Shown in pieces: positions 26,111 through 34,298 of a stretch of 49,291 bases of DNA. The notes beneath the pieces were generated by a model. It was not told where the DNA came from. It did not search any database and was given only the letters and a program-made list of their open reading frames with translations. Numbering within the stretch: the first letter of the stretch is position 1; each line of letters starts with the position of its first letter. Both the position numbers and the translations under genes were made by a program. The DNA comes from Bacteroidales bacterium. GTDB taxonomy: Bacteria > Bacteroidota > Bacteroidia > Bacteroidales > UBA3824. Where the stretch lies: positions 1-49,291 of the forward strand of contig JAGCVU010000188.1 of assembly GCA_017962175.1 (NCBI GenBank). Direction: 5' to 3'.

Positions 26111-26764
26111 ATGAAAAAACTCATTTATGCGGCAATGGTGACCGCCTTATTCACAATGGCTTCGTGCTATCAAACCACCAACAATAACAATAAACCCAAC
26201 GGCAAGGAAACCGAGATTACCGACAACACCACCGACAACGACGTGAAGCCGGCTCCCGACAACAATGTACAGCCTACTCCCGACAACAAAAAAGACGACA
26301 AGAAAGAAGACAAAGACAAAAATTCATTCAAGTCGGCAGAAGGCAAATTCTCAATTGATTTTCCGATGCCTCCCGCCGGTCCTACCAAAAACTCCTACAC
26401 CACAAAGGCTGGAACTATCGAAAACGTTCAGTACGTTTACACCAAGAGCGATAAGGGAAGCTATTTTGCAAGTTACTCCGACTATCCCGCCGGTGCTGTA
26501 ACAGATGCCAACGTAGAAGCTACTCTTAAAACTCAGGCTGAATCGTTTATGAAAAAGATGGGCAGCAAAATCGAAAAATCTTCATCTGAACGTATTGACG
26601 GCAACAAAGGTCTCTCTTTTTCCGGCAAACGCGACAATCTTGTTATCAATATGCGCTCATTTTTTGTAGGCAAACGCTACTATCAATTTGGTACAATTGC
26701 CGAAGAGTCAGAAATTTCAACAAAAGATAGCAACAAGTTTATCGACTCGTTTAAGGTAAAATAA
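26111..26764 (+). CDS. Putative lipoprotein, unknown function
   Basis: A 217-residue protein. The N terminus MKKLIYAAMVTALFTMASC looks like a lipoprotein signal with Cys19 as the lipid site, although the box TMASC is not ideal. An acidic-lysine linker rich in Asp, Asn, Lys and Pro (about residues 22-70) leads to a compact domain of about 145 residues with alternating strands (FSIDFPMPPAGPTKNSY, then RSFFVGKRYYQFGT near the end). This domain resembles small lipid-anchored periplasmic domains, but I cannot name a family. It is convergent with the DUF58 gene, ten bases away. Confidence 0.75.
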   Translation: MKKLIYAAMVTALFTMASCYQTTNNNNKPNGKETEITDNTTDNDVKPAPDNNVQPTPDNKKDDKKEDKDKNSFKSAEGKFSIDFPMPPAGPTKNSYTTKAGTIENVQYVYTKSDKGSYFASYSDYPAGAVTDANVEATLKTQAESFMKKMGSKIEKSSSERIDGNKGLSFSGKRDNLVINMRSFFVGKRYYQFGTIAEESEISTKDSNKFIDSFKVK

Positions 26765-26774
26765 TTACTAAAGG

Positions 26775-27695
26775 TTAATGCATCACTGATCTTTTGAGCA
26801 GATACGGCACAAGTATTTCTTTAAAAGATTTTGAGATGTTGGCCTCAACATAATCCATATTGTACATACCGCAGTGCTGTTTCAAACGGGTACAGAATCC
26901 CGACGACAGACTGCGGTATGTTTCTTTATATTCCAATGGATTAAGGGCAACGGTTTTGCCCGATTCCATATCCACAAATTTATAAGGACGGTTTTCGAAA
27001 TTAAAATCCAATTCGGTGGCACGGTCTAAAACGTGAAACAGCACCACATCGTGCTTGGCGTGTCGCAAATGTTGAAGTCCTGCAAAAACACTTTCCTCAT
27101 CGGCTGTATCAAACAAATCACTGAAAATCAACACCAACGAGCGTTTATGTATACTCTCGGCTATGGTGTGAAGACATTTGGCAATAGACCCTGTAGATTC
27201 TGCATTAGTGGTAGAAGATTGCTCGGCGATGGTTTTCTGCAATGTAGAAAAAAGCATTTTGGCGTGCACTGTAGATACTTTGGCATCGCACGAAAAAGAA
27301 ATATCGCGGTCAAACAAAGTGAGAGCCACAGCATCGCGTTGAGTACGCAAAAGATTGATGATGGCAGCAGCACATACCGACGAAAATTCAAGCTTGTTGA
27401 ATTTTTCGCCAGCAGCCTTGTAGCGCATCGACGATGATGTATCAATCAATATGTAACAGCGTAGGTTGGTTTCCTCCTCGTAACGTTTCACAAATAGTTT
27501 ATCGGTGCGGGCATATAGTTTCCAGTCGATATGGCGAGTGCTTTCACCTTTATTATAAAGGCGGTGCTCGTTAAACTCGGCAGAAAAACCATGAAAGGGA
27601 CTTTTGTGAAGTCCCGTCATAAAACCTTCGGTGATATGCGCCGCCACAAATTCCAAATTATTGAGGTCGGCGATGTCGGTGAGCCGTTCAATCAT
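26775..27695 (-). CDS. DUF58-family VWA-like protein
   Basis: A 306-residue protein with the DUF58 signature GESTRHIDWKLYARTDKLFVKRYEEE (about residues 50-75) followed by a VWA-like fold whose MIDAS motif is LIDTSSSMRY (about 87-96). DUF58 proteins normally work with a MoxR AAA+ ATPase and sit beside Bat proteins. None of those is here. Instead its ATG overlaps the TAA of a receiver-AAA+ response regulator by one base, so the two are co-translated. No membrane segment is seen. A role as the partner of that AAA+ domain is possible but unproven. Confidence 0.85.
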   Translation of the reverse strand: MIERLTDIADLNNLEFVAAHITEGFMTGLHKSPFHGFSAEFNEHRLYNKGESTRHIDWKLYARTDKLFVKRYEEETNLRCYILIDTSSSMRYKAAGEKFNKLEFSSVCAAAIINLLRTQRDAVALTLFDRDISFSCDAKVSTVHAKMLFSTLQKTIAEQSSTTNAESTGSIAKCLHTIAESIHKRSLVLIFSDLFDTADEESVFAGLQHLRHAKHDVVLFHVLDRATELDFNFENRPYKFVDMESGKTVALNPLEYKETYRSLSSGFCTRLKQHCGMYNMDYVEANISKSFKEILVPYLLKRSVMH

Positions 27696-28858
27696 TAGGA
27701 GAGCGGTGAAGCGTATGTTAGCACGTCTTTGCCCGTTACCTCATTGCCACAGAGAATGATAAGGCGTTCGAGCACATTGCGAAACTCGCGGATGTTGCCT
27801 GTCCAATTGATTTTTTGGAGCTCGGCAATAGCATCGGGAGTAAAGGTTTTGGGATTAGAGTAGTATTCGCCCGAAATCTGGTTGTTGAAATAGTCTACCA
27901 AAAGGGGAATATCCTCCAAACGTTCGTTGAGCGAGGGTACTTTTATTATAATAACGCTAAGACGGTGATAAAGGTCTTCGCGGAAACGTCCTGCAGCAAT
28001 CTCTTCTTTGAGGTTTTTGTTGGTGGCGGCAATAACGCGAACATTGATTTTGATTTCCTTGTCGGAGCCCACACGCGAAATTTTGTTTTCTTGAAGCACA
28101 CGCAACACCTTGGCTTGAGCAGCGAGACTCATATCGCCAATCTCGTCTAAGAAAATTGTACCATTGTCAGCTGCTTCAAATTTGCCTTTCTGCTGTTTCA
28201 TAGCCGAAGTAAACGCACCTTTTTCGTGACCGAAAAGTTCGCTTTCGATAAGTTCAGAAGGAATGGCTGCACAGTTTACCTCGATAAAAGGACCGCCTGC
28301 ACGCTGACTTTTTTCGTGAAGCCAACGCGATACAATTTCTTTTCCGGTGCCGTTTTCGCCCTGAATGAGCACACGAGCATCGGTGGGAGCTACACGCTCT
28401 ATAATCTCTTTTATATGGCGAATGGCAGGCGACTCGCCCACCATTTCGTATTTGCGGTTGAGTTTTTGTTTAAGAGTCTTGATTTCAGCCACATGGCTAC
28501 CACGCTCGGTAGCGTTTTTGATAACCACGAGCAGACGGTTGAGGTCGAGCGGTTTTTCGATAAAATCATACGCGCCTTTTTTGATGGCCTCCACTGCGGT
28601 TTCCACAGTGCCGTGTCCCGAAATCATCACTACGGCAACATCAATATTTCTTGCCATAATTTCCGACAGCACTTCTAAGCCGTCCATTTTGGGCATCTTA
28701 ATGTCGCACAATACGATGTCAAATTTGCCGGTAGAGAGTTTTTCTAATCCCTCAAATCCGTCTTGGGCAAGTTCAACTTCGTGTGATTCGTAAGTTAAAA
28801 TGTCTTTAAGTGTGTTTCTGATAGCACGTTCGTCGTCTATTATTAATATTTTTGCCAT
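27695..28858 (-). CDS. Response regulator: receiver plus sigma-54-type AAA+, no HTH
   Basis: A 387-residue protein. Receiver domain 1-120 with acidic pocket D8/D9, phosphoacceptor D52 in CDIKMP and K102 in EKP. NtrC-type AAA+ domain about 138-380 with Walker A GENGTGKE (168-175), GAFTSA (214-219) in place of the sigma-54-contacting GAFTGA, Walker B GTIFLDEIGD and RFREDLYHRL. The protein ends at the close of the AAA+ domain (TYASPLS), so the usual C-terminal Fis-type DNA-binding domain of about 60 residues is absent. The stop is real: it overlaps the DUF58 start. A full promoter precedes it. No histidine kinase gene lies next to it. Confidence 0.88.
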   Translation of the reverse strand: MAKILIIDDERAIRNTLKDILTYESHEVELAQDGFEGLEKLSTGKFDIVLCDIKMPKMDGLEVLSEIMARNIDVAVVMISGHGTVETAVEAIKKGAYDFIEKPLDLNRLLVVIKNATERGSHVAEIKTLKQKLNRKYEMVGESPAIRHIKEIIERVAPTDARVLIQGENGTGKEIVSRWLHEKSQRAGGPFIEVNCAAIPSELIESELFGHEKGAFTSAMKQQKGKFEAADNGTIFLDEIGDMSLAAQAKVLRVLQENKISRVGSDKEIKINVRVIAATNKNLKEEIAAGRFREDLYHRLSVIIIKVPSLNERLEDIPLLVDYFNNQISGEYYSNPKTFTPDAIAELQKINWTGNIREFRNVLERLIILCGNEVTGKDVLTYASPLS

Positions 28859-28879
28859 AATGTCTTTTTTTTTCTTTTA

Positions 28880-28912
28880 CAAATATACGACATTATTTGT
28901 TTGTTGTACAAA
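28880..28912 (-). promoter_or_regulatory. Promoter of the response regulator-DUF58 unit
   Basis: On the minus strand TTTG (28912-28909), a 21-base spacer and TATATTTG (28887-28880) match the Bacteroidetes consensus exactly. Transcription should start near 28873, about 15 bases before the ATG at 28858. Confidence 0.62.
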
Positions 28913-28954
28913 AAAATTGCGTATTTTTACATTATCACATTAATTTTTATATTT

Positions 28955-29866
28955 ATGGCAAAAATACACACTGCAGGCGAGACAGTTTTCGACATAATTT
29001 TCGAAAACGGCGTGCCCACGGGCGGCACTCCGGGCGGCTCGGTACTAAATACTTCTGTGTCTCTTGGTAGATTAGGCCTTCGTCCTTGTTTTCTTACCGA
29101 TATCTGCTCCGATATGTTGGGCGAGAATATTAAAAAATTTCTTGCCGACAACGGCGTGGAGGCAGCAAGCGTGATTGAAGATTCGGCTATGAAAACTTCG
29201 GTGGCGCTGGCTTTTTTAGACGAACACAAAAACGCTCGTTACCAATTTTACAAAAGTCGCCCCGGCAAATGCCACGAAGAACTATTCTGCACAGATTTTA
29301 ATCCAAACGACATTTTTCTTTTCGGATCGTTTTACGGCATCATGCCCGAAATTCGCGGAGGAATGCGCAGACTAATCAACAGCGCAAAAAACAACAATGT
29401 GCTTATTGTTTACGATCCAAATTTCCGTGTCCCTCACCTACCCGACCTACCTCGTGTAATGCCGTTTATTGAAGAAAACATAGCTGCAGCAAGTATCATC
29501 AAGGGAAGCGACGAAGATTTTTCGCTGATTTTCAACGCCCCTGATTTTGAATCGGCGTTAAAGGCATTGCACAATATTAATCCATCCGCCACAATATTTT
29601 ACACTATGGGGGCAAAGGGTTGCAAATGCGAACATAAAGGAAATGTGGTACAATGTGCCGCACCTAAAATTACTCCTGTAAGCACCATAGGAGCAGGCGA
29701 TAATTTCAACGCCGGTATTGTTTACGGTTTGGTAAAACACAATATCGGAATGGAGCAACTACACAATGGAGTTAGTGCTGAGATATTGAAGGATATTATG
29801 GAGGTAGCTACGAGATTTGCGCAAGAGGTTTGCCTTAGTAATTATAATTATATTGCTAAAAAATAA
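28955..29866 (+). CDS. PfkB-family carbohydrate kinase
   Basis: A 303-residue sugar kinase of the ribokinase/fructokinase family. The N-terminal GETVFDIIFENG and the Gly-rich GGTPGGSVLNTSVSLGRLG (about 25-43) form the sugar site. The C-terminal GAGDNFNAGIVYGL (about 248-261) is the anion hole with the catalytic Asp. The ATG at 28955 (MAKIHTAGE) starts at the first beta strand; an upstream ATG at 28901 would add an unlikely hydrophobic leader. Fructose is a common substrate for close relatives, but the sugar cannot be deduced here. It is divergent from the response regulator. Confidence 0.88.
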   Translation: MAKIHTAGETVFDIIFENGVPTGGTPGGSVLNTSVSLGRLGLRPCFLTDICSDMLGENIKKFLADNGVEAASVIEDSAMKTSVALAFLDEHKNARYQFYKSRPGKCHEELFCTDFNPNDIFLFGSFYGIMPEIRGGMRRLINSAKNNNVLIVYDPNFRVPHLPDLPRVMPFIEENIAAASIIKGSDEDFSLIFNAPDFESALKALHNINPSATIFYTMGAKGCKCEHKGNVVQCAAPKITPVSTIGAGDNFNAGIVYGLVKHNIGMEQLHNGVSAEILKDIMEVATRFAQEVCLSNYNYIAKK

Positions 29867-29871
29867 TTTAG

Positions 29872-29888
29872 GCGGACGAGCCGTCCGC
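29872..29888. terminator. GC-rich hairpin between convergent genes
   Basis: GCGGACG (29872-29878) and CGTCCGC (29882-29888) pair perfectly around AGC, between the stops of the PfkB and PorP/SprF genes. Its GC content stands out from the AT-rich surroundings. It lacks a good T run on either side, so it may be a weak terminator or a fragment of a dispersed repeat. Confidence 0.45.
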
Positions 29889-29895
29889 ACCCCAA

Positions 29896-30930
29896 TTACA
29901 ATTTAGGACAAGAGATAGCAGCGTGGCGTTTCTTGGCCTTGGCTTTGGGTTGGAACTCGTACATTACCGACAACTCGTGAGCACCACCAGTGGTTGAAAG
30001 CAACTCACCGATAGAGAAGTCGTAACTATAACCGATGTGAAGGTCGAAAATCTTGTAACCGAGCAAAAGAATAAGAGCGTCTAAGTTGCCGTAGCTTTCA
30101 TCGCGTACTGCAATAGGAATACCGCGAACCCAAAGACCAAGGGTGAAAGGATTCTTGTTCCAGTATGCGCCAACGCTCAATTGGTCGGAAAGTTTTGAAT
30201 ATTCGTATAATGCTGTGAACGAAACGCTCTGCATATCGTCCATACTTCTGCGTCCGCGTGCTGTAGGAGTGGCTCCGATAAAGAGTTTAGCACCACCAAA
30301 AGCCGAAATTTTTACATCTTCGCGATAATTATCGTCGTTGTAGAGCGAAGCTTTTGGACGGAGCAAATGGTCAACCGAAATACCTCCCCAATATTTTTCG
30401 CTATATCCGATACATGAAATCTGCATATCAAGGTAAGGTTTGCTGGGCATTGGCTGCGCTTCGGCTGTTCCTTTGTCAACCTCGCCCTTTTCGTTGATCT
30501 GGTCGCCAAAAATCAACTTTTCGAAATCGATACTGCGTTTGGTGTATTTGAGACCCATACCCGGACGAATTGTCCAATCGCGCGACACCTTGGTGTACCA
30601 TGAGTAGCAAAAATCAATCATTGTATTAGCAAGGTTGCCTTCGCCAGCCTCATCGCGGAGCGCCATTATGCCGATACCGCTCTTGATTTTGTACATATGT
30701 TGATCGTAACTCGCCGCGTAGGTGTTGAATGTACCAACTTCGGGCCACTGGTTGCGATAGTTTAGCACGGCGCGACTTGCGTCGACGGCACCCGCATAAG
30801 AAGGTGCCAGATACAGCGGACACGAATAGAACTGCGAGAATTGAATAATCTGCGCTTTGCTACTCGCTGCCGACATTATTATCAGCAGAGCCGCCAATTT
30901 TATCTTTATTATATCCTTATATTTCAACAT
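29896..30930 (-). CDS. PorP/SprF-family type IX secretion membrane protein
   Basis: A 344-residue outer-membrane beta-barrel-type protein with a signal peptide ending at SKAQ (about residue 27). The family signature QFYSCPLYLAPSYAGAV (the SQ-Y..NP...NPAYAG pattern) and LNYRNQWPEVG (about 65) follow at once, with alternating beta strands to the end. PorP/SprF proteins work with the type IX machinery or help attach its cargo to the cell surface. Many paralogues exist per genome and each may serve particular cargo. Here it lies 3-4 kb from two proteins with type IX sorting signals. It is downstream of the unknown 631-residue gene on the same strand. Confidence 0.88.
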   Translation of the reverse strand: MLKYKDIIKIKLAALLIIMSAASSKAQIIQFSQFYSCPLYLAPSYAGAVDASRAVLNYRNQWPEVGTFNTYAASYDQHMYKIKSGIGIMALRDEAGEGNLANTMIDFCYSWYTKVSRDWTIRPGMGLKYTKRSIDFEKLIFGDQINEKGEVDKGTAEAQPMPSKPYLDMQISCIGYSEKYWGGISVDHLLRPKASLYNDDNYREDVKISAFGGAKLFIGATPTARGRRSMDDMQSVSFTALYEYSKLSDQLSVGAYWNKNPFTLGLWVRGIPIAVRDESYGNLDALILLLGYKIFDLHIGYSYDFSIGELLSTTGGAHELSVMYEFQPKAKAKKRHAAISCPKL

Positions 30931-31027
30931 AATCTTTTTTTACTGCCTGAATAATAAACGGAGTTTTTTGTGCTATTATTATAGAAACAACAAAAAAATC
31001 AACAAACAAAATGCCGTTTTGCTGATA

Positions 31028-32923
31028 TTATTCGCAAAAACGGGGTTTTTTGTTGCAAAGGGCTTCCATCTGCTGTTTGAGGTCGGCTGAGGCCGTACTA
31101 ATATCGTCAACAAGCGATTTTAGAGCTGATGTTTTTGCTCCTGTGATGTCGGTTTTGATTGTAGCTTGAAGGTTTTCGCGAGTTTGACGGATTTTTAAAT
31201 ACTCATCGTACAAAAACTTAGCTTCAGCGGGCATATTTCCATCGGGATATTGTTCCTTGAAATATTTTTCGGCGTTGGATTCAAGGTGCAATTCCACAAA
31301 AACAACAGTGTTGGCTTGGTCGATGGCATGACGGAGAGCTGCTTTAGTCAACATTTTGTTGTGCTGGTCGAGTTTACGAGAGTATGCAGCTATGGCAGAA
31401 TCGGCTTCGGTGCGGCAACGTCGGCAATAAGTGGCGTTAACATCACTTTTGAGTTTTTCGCTATACTCGGTGGCTGCGGTTGAAGGCGCCATGTTTTGAA
31501 GCTTGTTGATTTTACCGGCAAAAACCTGAGTATATTGACGGTCTTCAATTTTTGTGATAAGTGAATTGAGTTCGTCAATATCGCTCACCGATCCTCCCGA
31601 AGGAAATTTAACAGCGTGAAGTGTTCGCAAAGCCTCTTCGTTTTGAGCCGAATCGGTTTTGATATGATGACTGTCGCTGTATGTGGCCATCATTCGGGCT
31701 ATGTTTTTGATATCTTTGGTGGTGTTGTCGCCGTCTAAATAGATTTCGGCTGTACGCATAACCGATTGATATATTGGCTTAAATTCGTTTTGATAAACTG
31801 AATTTTTGGCAAATTCGCGATTACGCATCATTTCGGTGCGGCGCAATGTGCGGTAATCGGTAAGTATTGCCTCGAACATTTTGCCAAAATCGTCGGTTGT
31901 ACGGTTTTTAGCATTCAACAGATAATTGTTGATGCTGTTTTTTAATTGTACAAACTGAGTAAGATATTCCGACAGACGAGTTTCTTGCAAATATATATCG
32001 CTTGTAATCAATCCGTTGTCGTAGTTTCGTTTAGCTTTTACGTTGCGGGCTTCGATAGATTCGGTGGTAATTTCGTCGCCAATTACCGGCTCTGAAATAT
32101 ATTTAGATTTGTAGTTTACCGCCACGATAAACGGGTATTTGTTTTGAGTAATAAGTTGTTGAAGAAAGTTGCGGTTTAGTTGCGGATAAGCAGCAGTGTC
32201 TAAATATGTATCCAAACCACTAAAATCTGCACCCGAACCCTCGCTCTGCGACGGCAAAAGTGTGTAAACCGATACTCCGCAGATACGTTTGTTGAAATCT
32301 TGTTCTTCGTAAAGTCGCACCGTACTGCTAAAACGATATTCTTTTTTGCCGCTTTTGGCTTTGATAAGCGAACCAAGTTCACCCACAAGAGTTTTGGTGG
32401 CAGAGATAGGTGTGGCAAAAGCAGAAATATTGGTAAGTTGCTCCGCCACAAAATCGTATAATTTGTTTGGATTGTCACCTGAAATAATGTCAACATTGAT
32501 TTCGGCATCAATTTTACCACCTGTCACCGCCGAAAGTGGCAAATTGTCGATTATATTTACAGCCTCGTAGTTGGCAGCCGTAAATGTGCGCATATCGCCC
32601 TGCGAATTATCTACATTAAAATTGTAAATGGGGTAAGTAATGCCGGAGAGAGTGTTGCCATCGATTTTGGCTGTAATGAGAATGTTTTGAATATCGTCGG
32701 GCTTTTTCTTCTTTTTGGGCGAATAATACAGTTCTTGAAGCAATGTACTGAAACTATGCGCGTTAAACAGATACAAGTCTGACGAAAGATAGTGCCATTC
32801 GCTATTAAAATCAAACTTTACGCTCTTGCGATACTCGGCGCTGGCAGTTACCACATTTTGGGCAACACCGAAAGATGGCAAAAGCACAAGTAGAGCGGCT
32901 GTAGTTTTAGTGAATAATTTCAT
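31028..32923 (-). CDS. Large exported protein of unknown function
   Basis: A 631-residue protein with a signal peptide (MKLFTKTTAALLVLLPSFGVAQ). I recognise no domain. The first half is beta-rich (residues 25-300, with SVKFDFNSEWHYLSSDLYLF and HSFSTLLQELYYSP) and the second half is strongly helical (about 310-631). It contains one YCRRC motif near residue 500 that could bind a metal or form a disulphide. The N-terminal LYYSPKKKKKPDD is an odd basic run. It sits between a DUF4105 protein (17 bases upstream) and PorP/SprF (97 bases downstream), so a role in cell-envelope or type IX function is a reasonable guess from context only. Confidence 0.75.
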   Translation of the reverse strand: MKLFTKTTAALLVLLPSFGVAQNVVTASAEYRKSVKFDFNSEWHYLSSDLYLFNAHSFSTLLQELYYSPKKKKKPDDIQNILITAKIDGNTLSGITYPIYNFNVDNSQGDMRTFTAANYEAVNIIDNLPLSAVTGGKIDAEINVDIISGDNPNKLYDFVAEQLTNISAFATPISATKTLVGELGSLIKAKSGKKEYRFSSTVRLYEEQDFNKRICGVSVYTLLPSQSEGSGADFSGLDTYLDTAAYPQLNRNFLQQLITQNKYPFIVAVNYKSKYISEPVIGDEITTESIEARNVKAKRNYDNGLITSDIYLQETRLSEYLTQFVQLKNSINNYLLNAKNRTTDDFGKMFEAILTDYRTLRRTEMMRNREFAKNSVYQNEFKPIYQSVMRTAEIYLDGDNTTKDIKNIARMMATYSDSHHIKTDSAQNEEALRTLHAVKFPSGGSVSDIDELNSLITKIEDRQYTQVFAGKINKLQNMAPSTAATEYSEKLKSDVNATYCRRCRTEADSAIAAYSRKLDQHNKMLTKAALRHAIDQANTVVFVELHLESNAEKYFKEQYPDGNMPAEAKFLYDEYLKIRQTRENLQATIKTDITGAKTSALKSLVDDISTASADLKQQMEALCNKKPRFCE

Positions 32924-32940
32924 ATATTATATAAAGTGTG

Positions 32941-34104
32941 TTAGTTTTTTTCATTTTTTTTGGCAAGAAACGCAAGTCGAAGTATCAACATACACATAAT
33001 CGGATAGTTGCCCACGTCGAACTGTTGCGGCAATATAGGCGACAGCACAAGCACAGCTAATGTAATAGCGGCTGCTATCAAAAAGTATTTTTTCCAAAAA
33101 CGTTTTGTACTCTTAACTGCAAACGCCGCCGCTATGTGAGTAGGCAAGGCCCAAAGTATATTGAGATTGCCGGCTGTAACGGTGTGCTCGGTTAATGTCC
33201 ACATTACCACAAAGAGCAATCCAAACAAGCCCACTACCAATAGCAACACACGGTCGATCCAAGCATGATGGCGGTGTTTGATTATTTCGTAGTAAGTTAC
33301 CAACGCCAAAACTGCAAACAATAGCCAAAAGAGCATCGACGGCGAACAATATGTCCAAAAATCGGCTTTGCTTTCTGCCGAGGCTGCCAGCAATATGCGC
33401 GATTCCTCTACAAGAGGTTGCGAAGCGCCGCTGTGCACAATGGTAGATTTTTCGAGTGTGGTAAATACGTGTTCGGGCAAAAACATTGCCGTGCGGCTGT
33501 CGGCTTTGCGGTCAACGGGCAAACCCATAAGAAGGTCTACGCCAAAGCGAAACCAAGGCATCTCGGTAAGGTGCGAATGAATCATATCGCGAAAACTCTC
33601 ATCGTACTGCATTTGAGCAAGACTCACATCCGAGCCGCAAGCTCGCTCAATGATGTCGCGAATACGGGTGGCGCAGTTGTCTTCAAGAAAATTGTAGCGG
33701 TAGTAGCGATTTTCTTCAAGGGCGTTCCATTCAAGAAAATCGTAGAGAGCCTGACGCTGAGCAACCTCGAGGTTGAGAATTTGTTCGCGTATTTCACGTC
33801 CATCGCGCACATATTCCACGCAGAATCGAGGAAAATCTGACACGCCCACATGATAATCGAGAAAGCCGCGCACAAATTTTAGGTAAAATGATTTTTGACG
33901 ATAGTTGAACATACCGTAATTGTACACACGGTCAAACTTACCGCCCTGACTTGTTACCCTTATGGCGCAATGTCCAAACGAGGCATACATTTGTTCGCCA
34001 TCGCCACAGGTGAGAATGCTTATTCTCAAATCGTTGGTGTCGGTTTGTGCATATGAGCCTATAATAGTCAACAGTGATATTAAGATTGTAAATAAAAAAC
34101 GCAT
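32941..34104 (-). CDS. DUF4105 (Lnb N-terminal-like) membrane protein
   Basis: A 387-residue protein with a signal peptide (MRFLFTILISLLTIIGSYAQ), a periplasmic DUF4105/Lnb_N domain (about 22-190) and four C-terminal membrane segments (from about 255). The domain shows TCGDGEQMYASFGHCAIRV (about 30-48), FNYRQKSFYLKFVRGFLDYHVG and DNCATRIRDIIE with the conserved Cys. The motifs recall papain-like hydrolases with Cys and His, so an envelope hydrolase is possible, but no activity is established. I start at 34104 because this ATG begins the signal peptide; 34137 would add eleven residues. It is the first gene of a run to PorP/SprF. Confidence 0.83.
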   Translation of the reverse strand: MRFLFTILISLLTIIGSYAQTDTNDLRISILTCGDGEQMYASFGHCAIRVTSQGGKFDRVYNYGMFNYRQKSFYLKFVRGFLDYHVGVSDFPRFCVEYVRDGREIREQILNLEVAQRQALYDFLEWNALEENRYYRYNFLEDNCATRIRDIIERACGSDVSLAQMQYDESFRDMIHSHLTEMPWFRFGVDLLMGLPVDRKADSRTAMFLPEHVFTTLEKSTIVHSGASQPLVEESRILLAASAESKADFWTYCSPSMLFWLLFAVLALVTYYEIIKHRHHAWIDRVLLLVVGLFGLLFVVMWTLTEHTVTAGNLNILWALPTHIAAAFAVKSTKRFWKKYFLIAAAITLAVLVLSPILPQQFDVGNYPIMCMLILRLAFLAKKNEKN

Positions 34105-34134
34105 CTGTTTATAATCATTTGGTTTAATCAACGG

Positions 34135-34142
34135 CAAAGGTA
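34135..34142 (-). promoter_or_regulatory. -7 box for the DUF4105-PorP run
   Basis: On the minus strand this reads TACCTTTG, an exact TAnnTTTG match, 31 bases upstream of the ATG at 34104. The same octamer precedes gpsA. No TTTG is seen at -33. Confidence 0.42.
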
Positions 34143-34298
34143 AATAAAAATATTATAATTGTGAACTTATCCTACATTGTGTGTCCAAAAAAATGTAAAT
34201 TATTTTGTTTAACATTTTTTTTCATTTTCTATCAACCATAGCAACAAATTATAGCGAAATATAATTGTTAAAATCTGTTTATTTAAAAATTAATTATT

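Noticed and set aside
27695..28858. Truncated pseudogene of a normal sigma-54 activator
   Set aside because: The AAA+ domain is complete, the stop is used for coupling to DUF58, and an exact promoter lies upstream, so a functional short protein is more likely than decay.
31000..31027. Terminator after the 631-residue gene
   Set aside because: Only a five-base stem (CAAAA/TTTTG) can be drawn, although T-rich sequence follows; not convincing.
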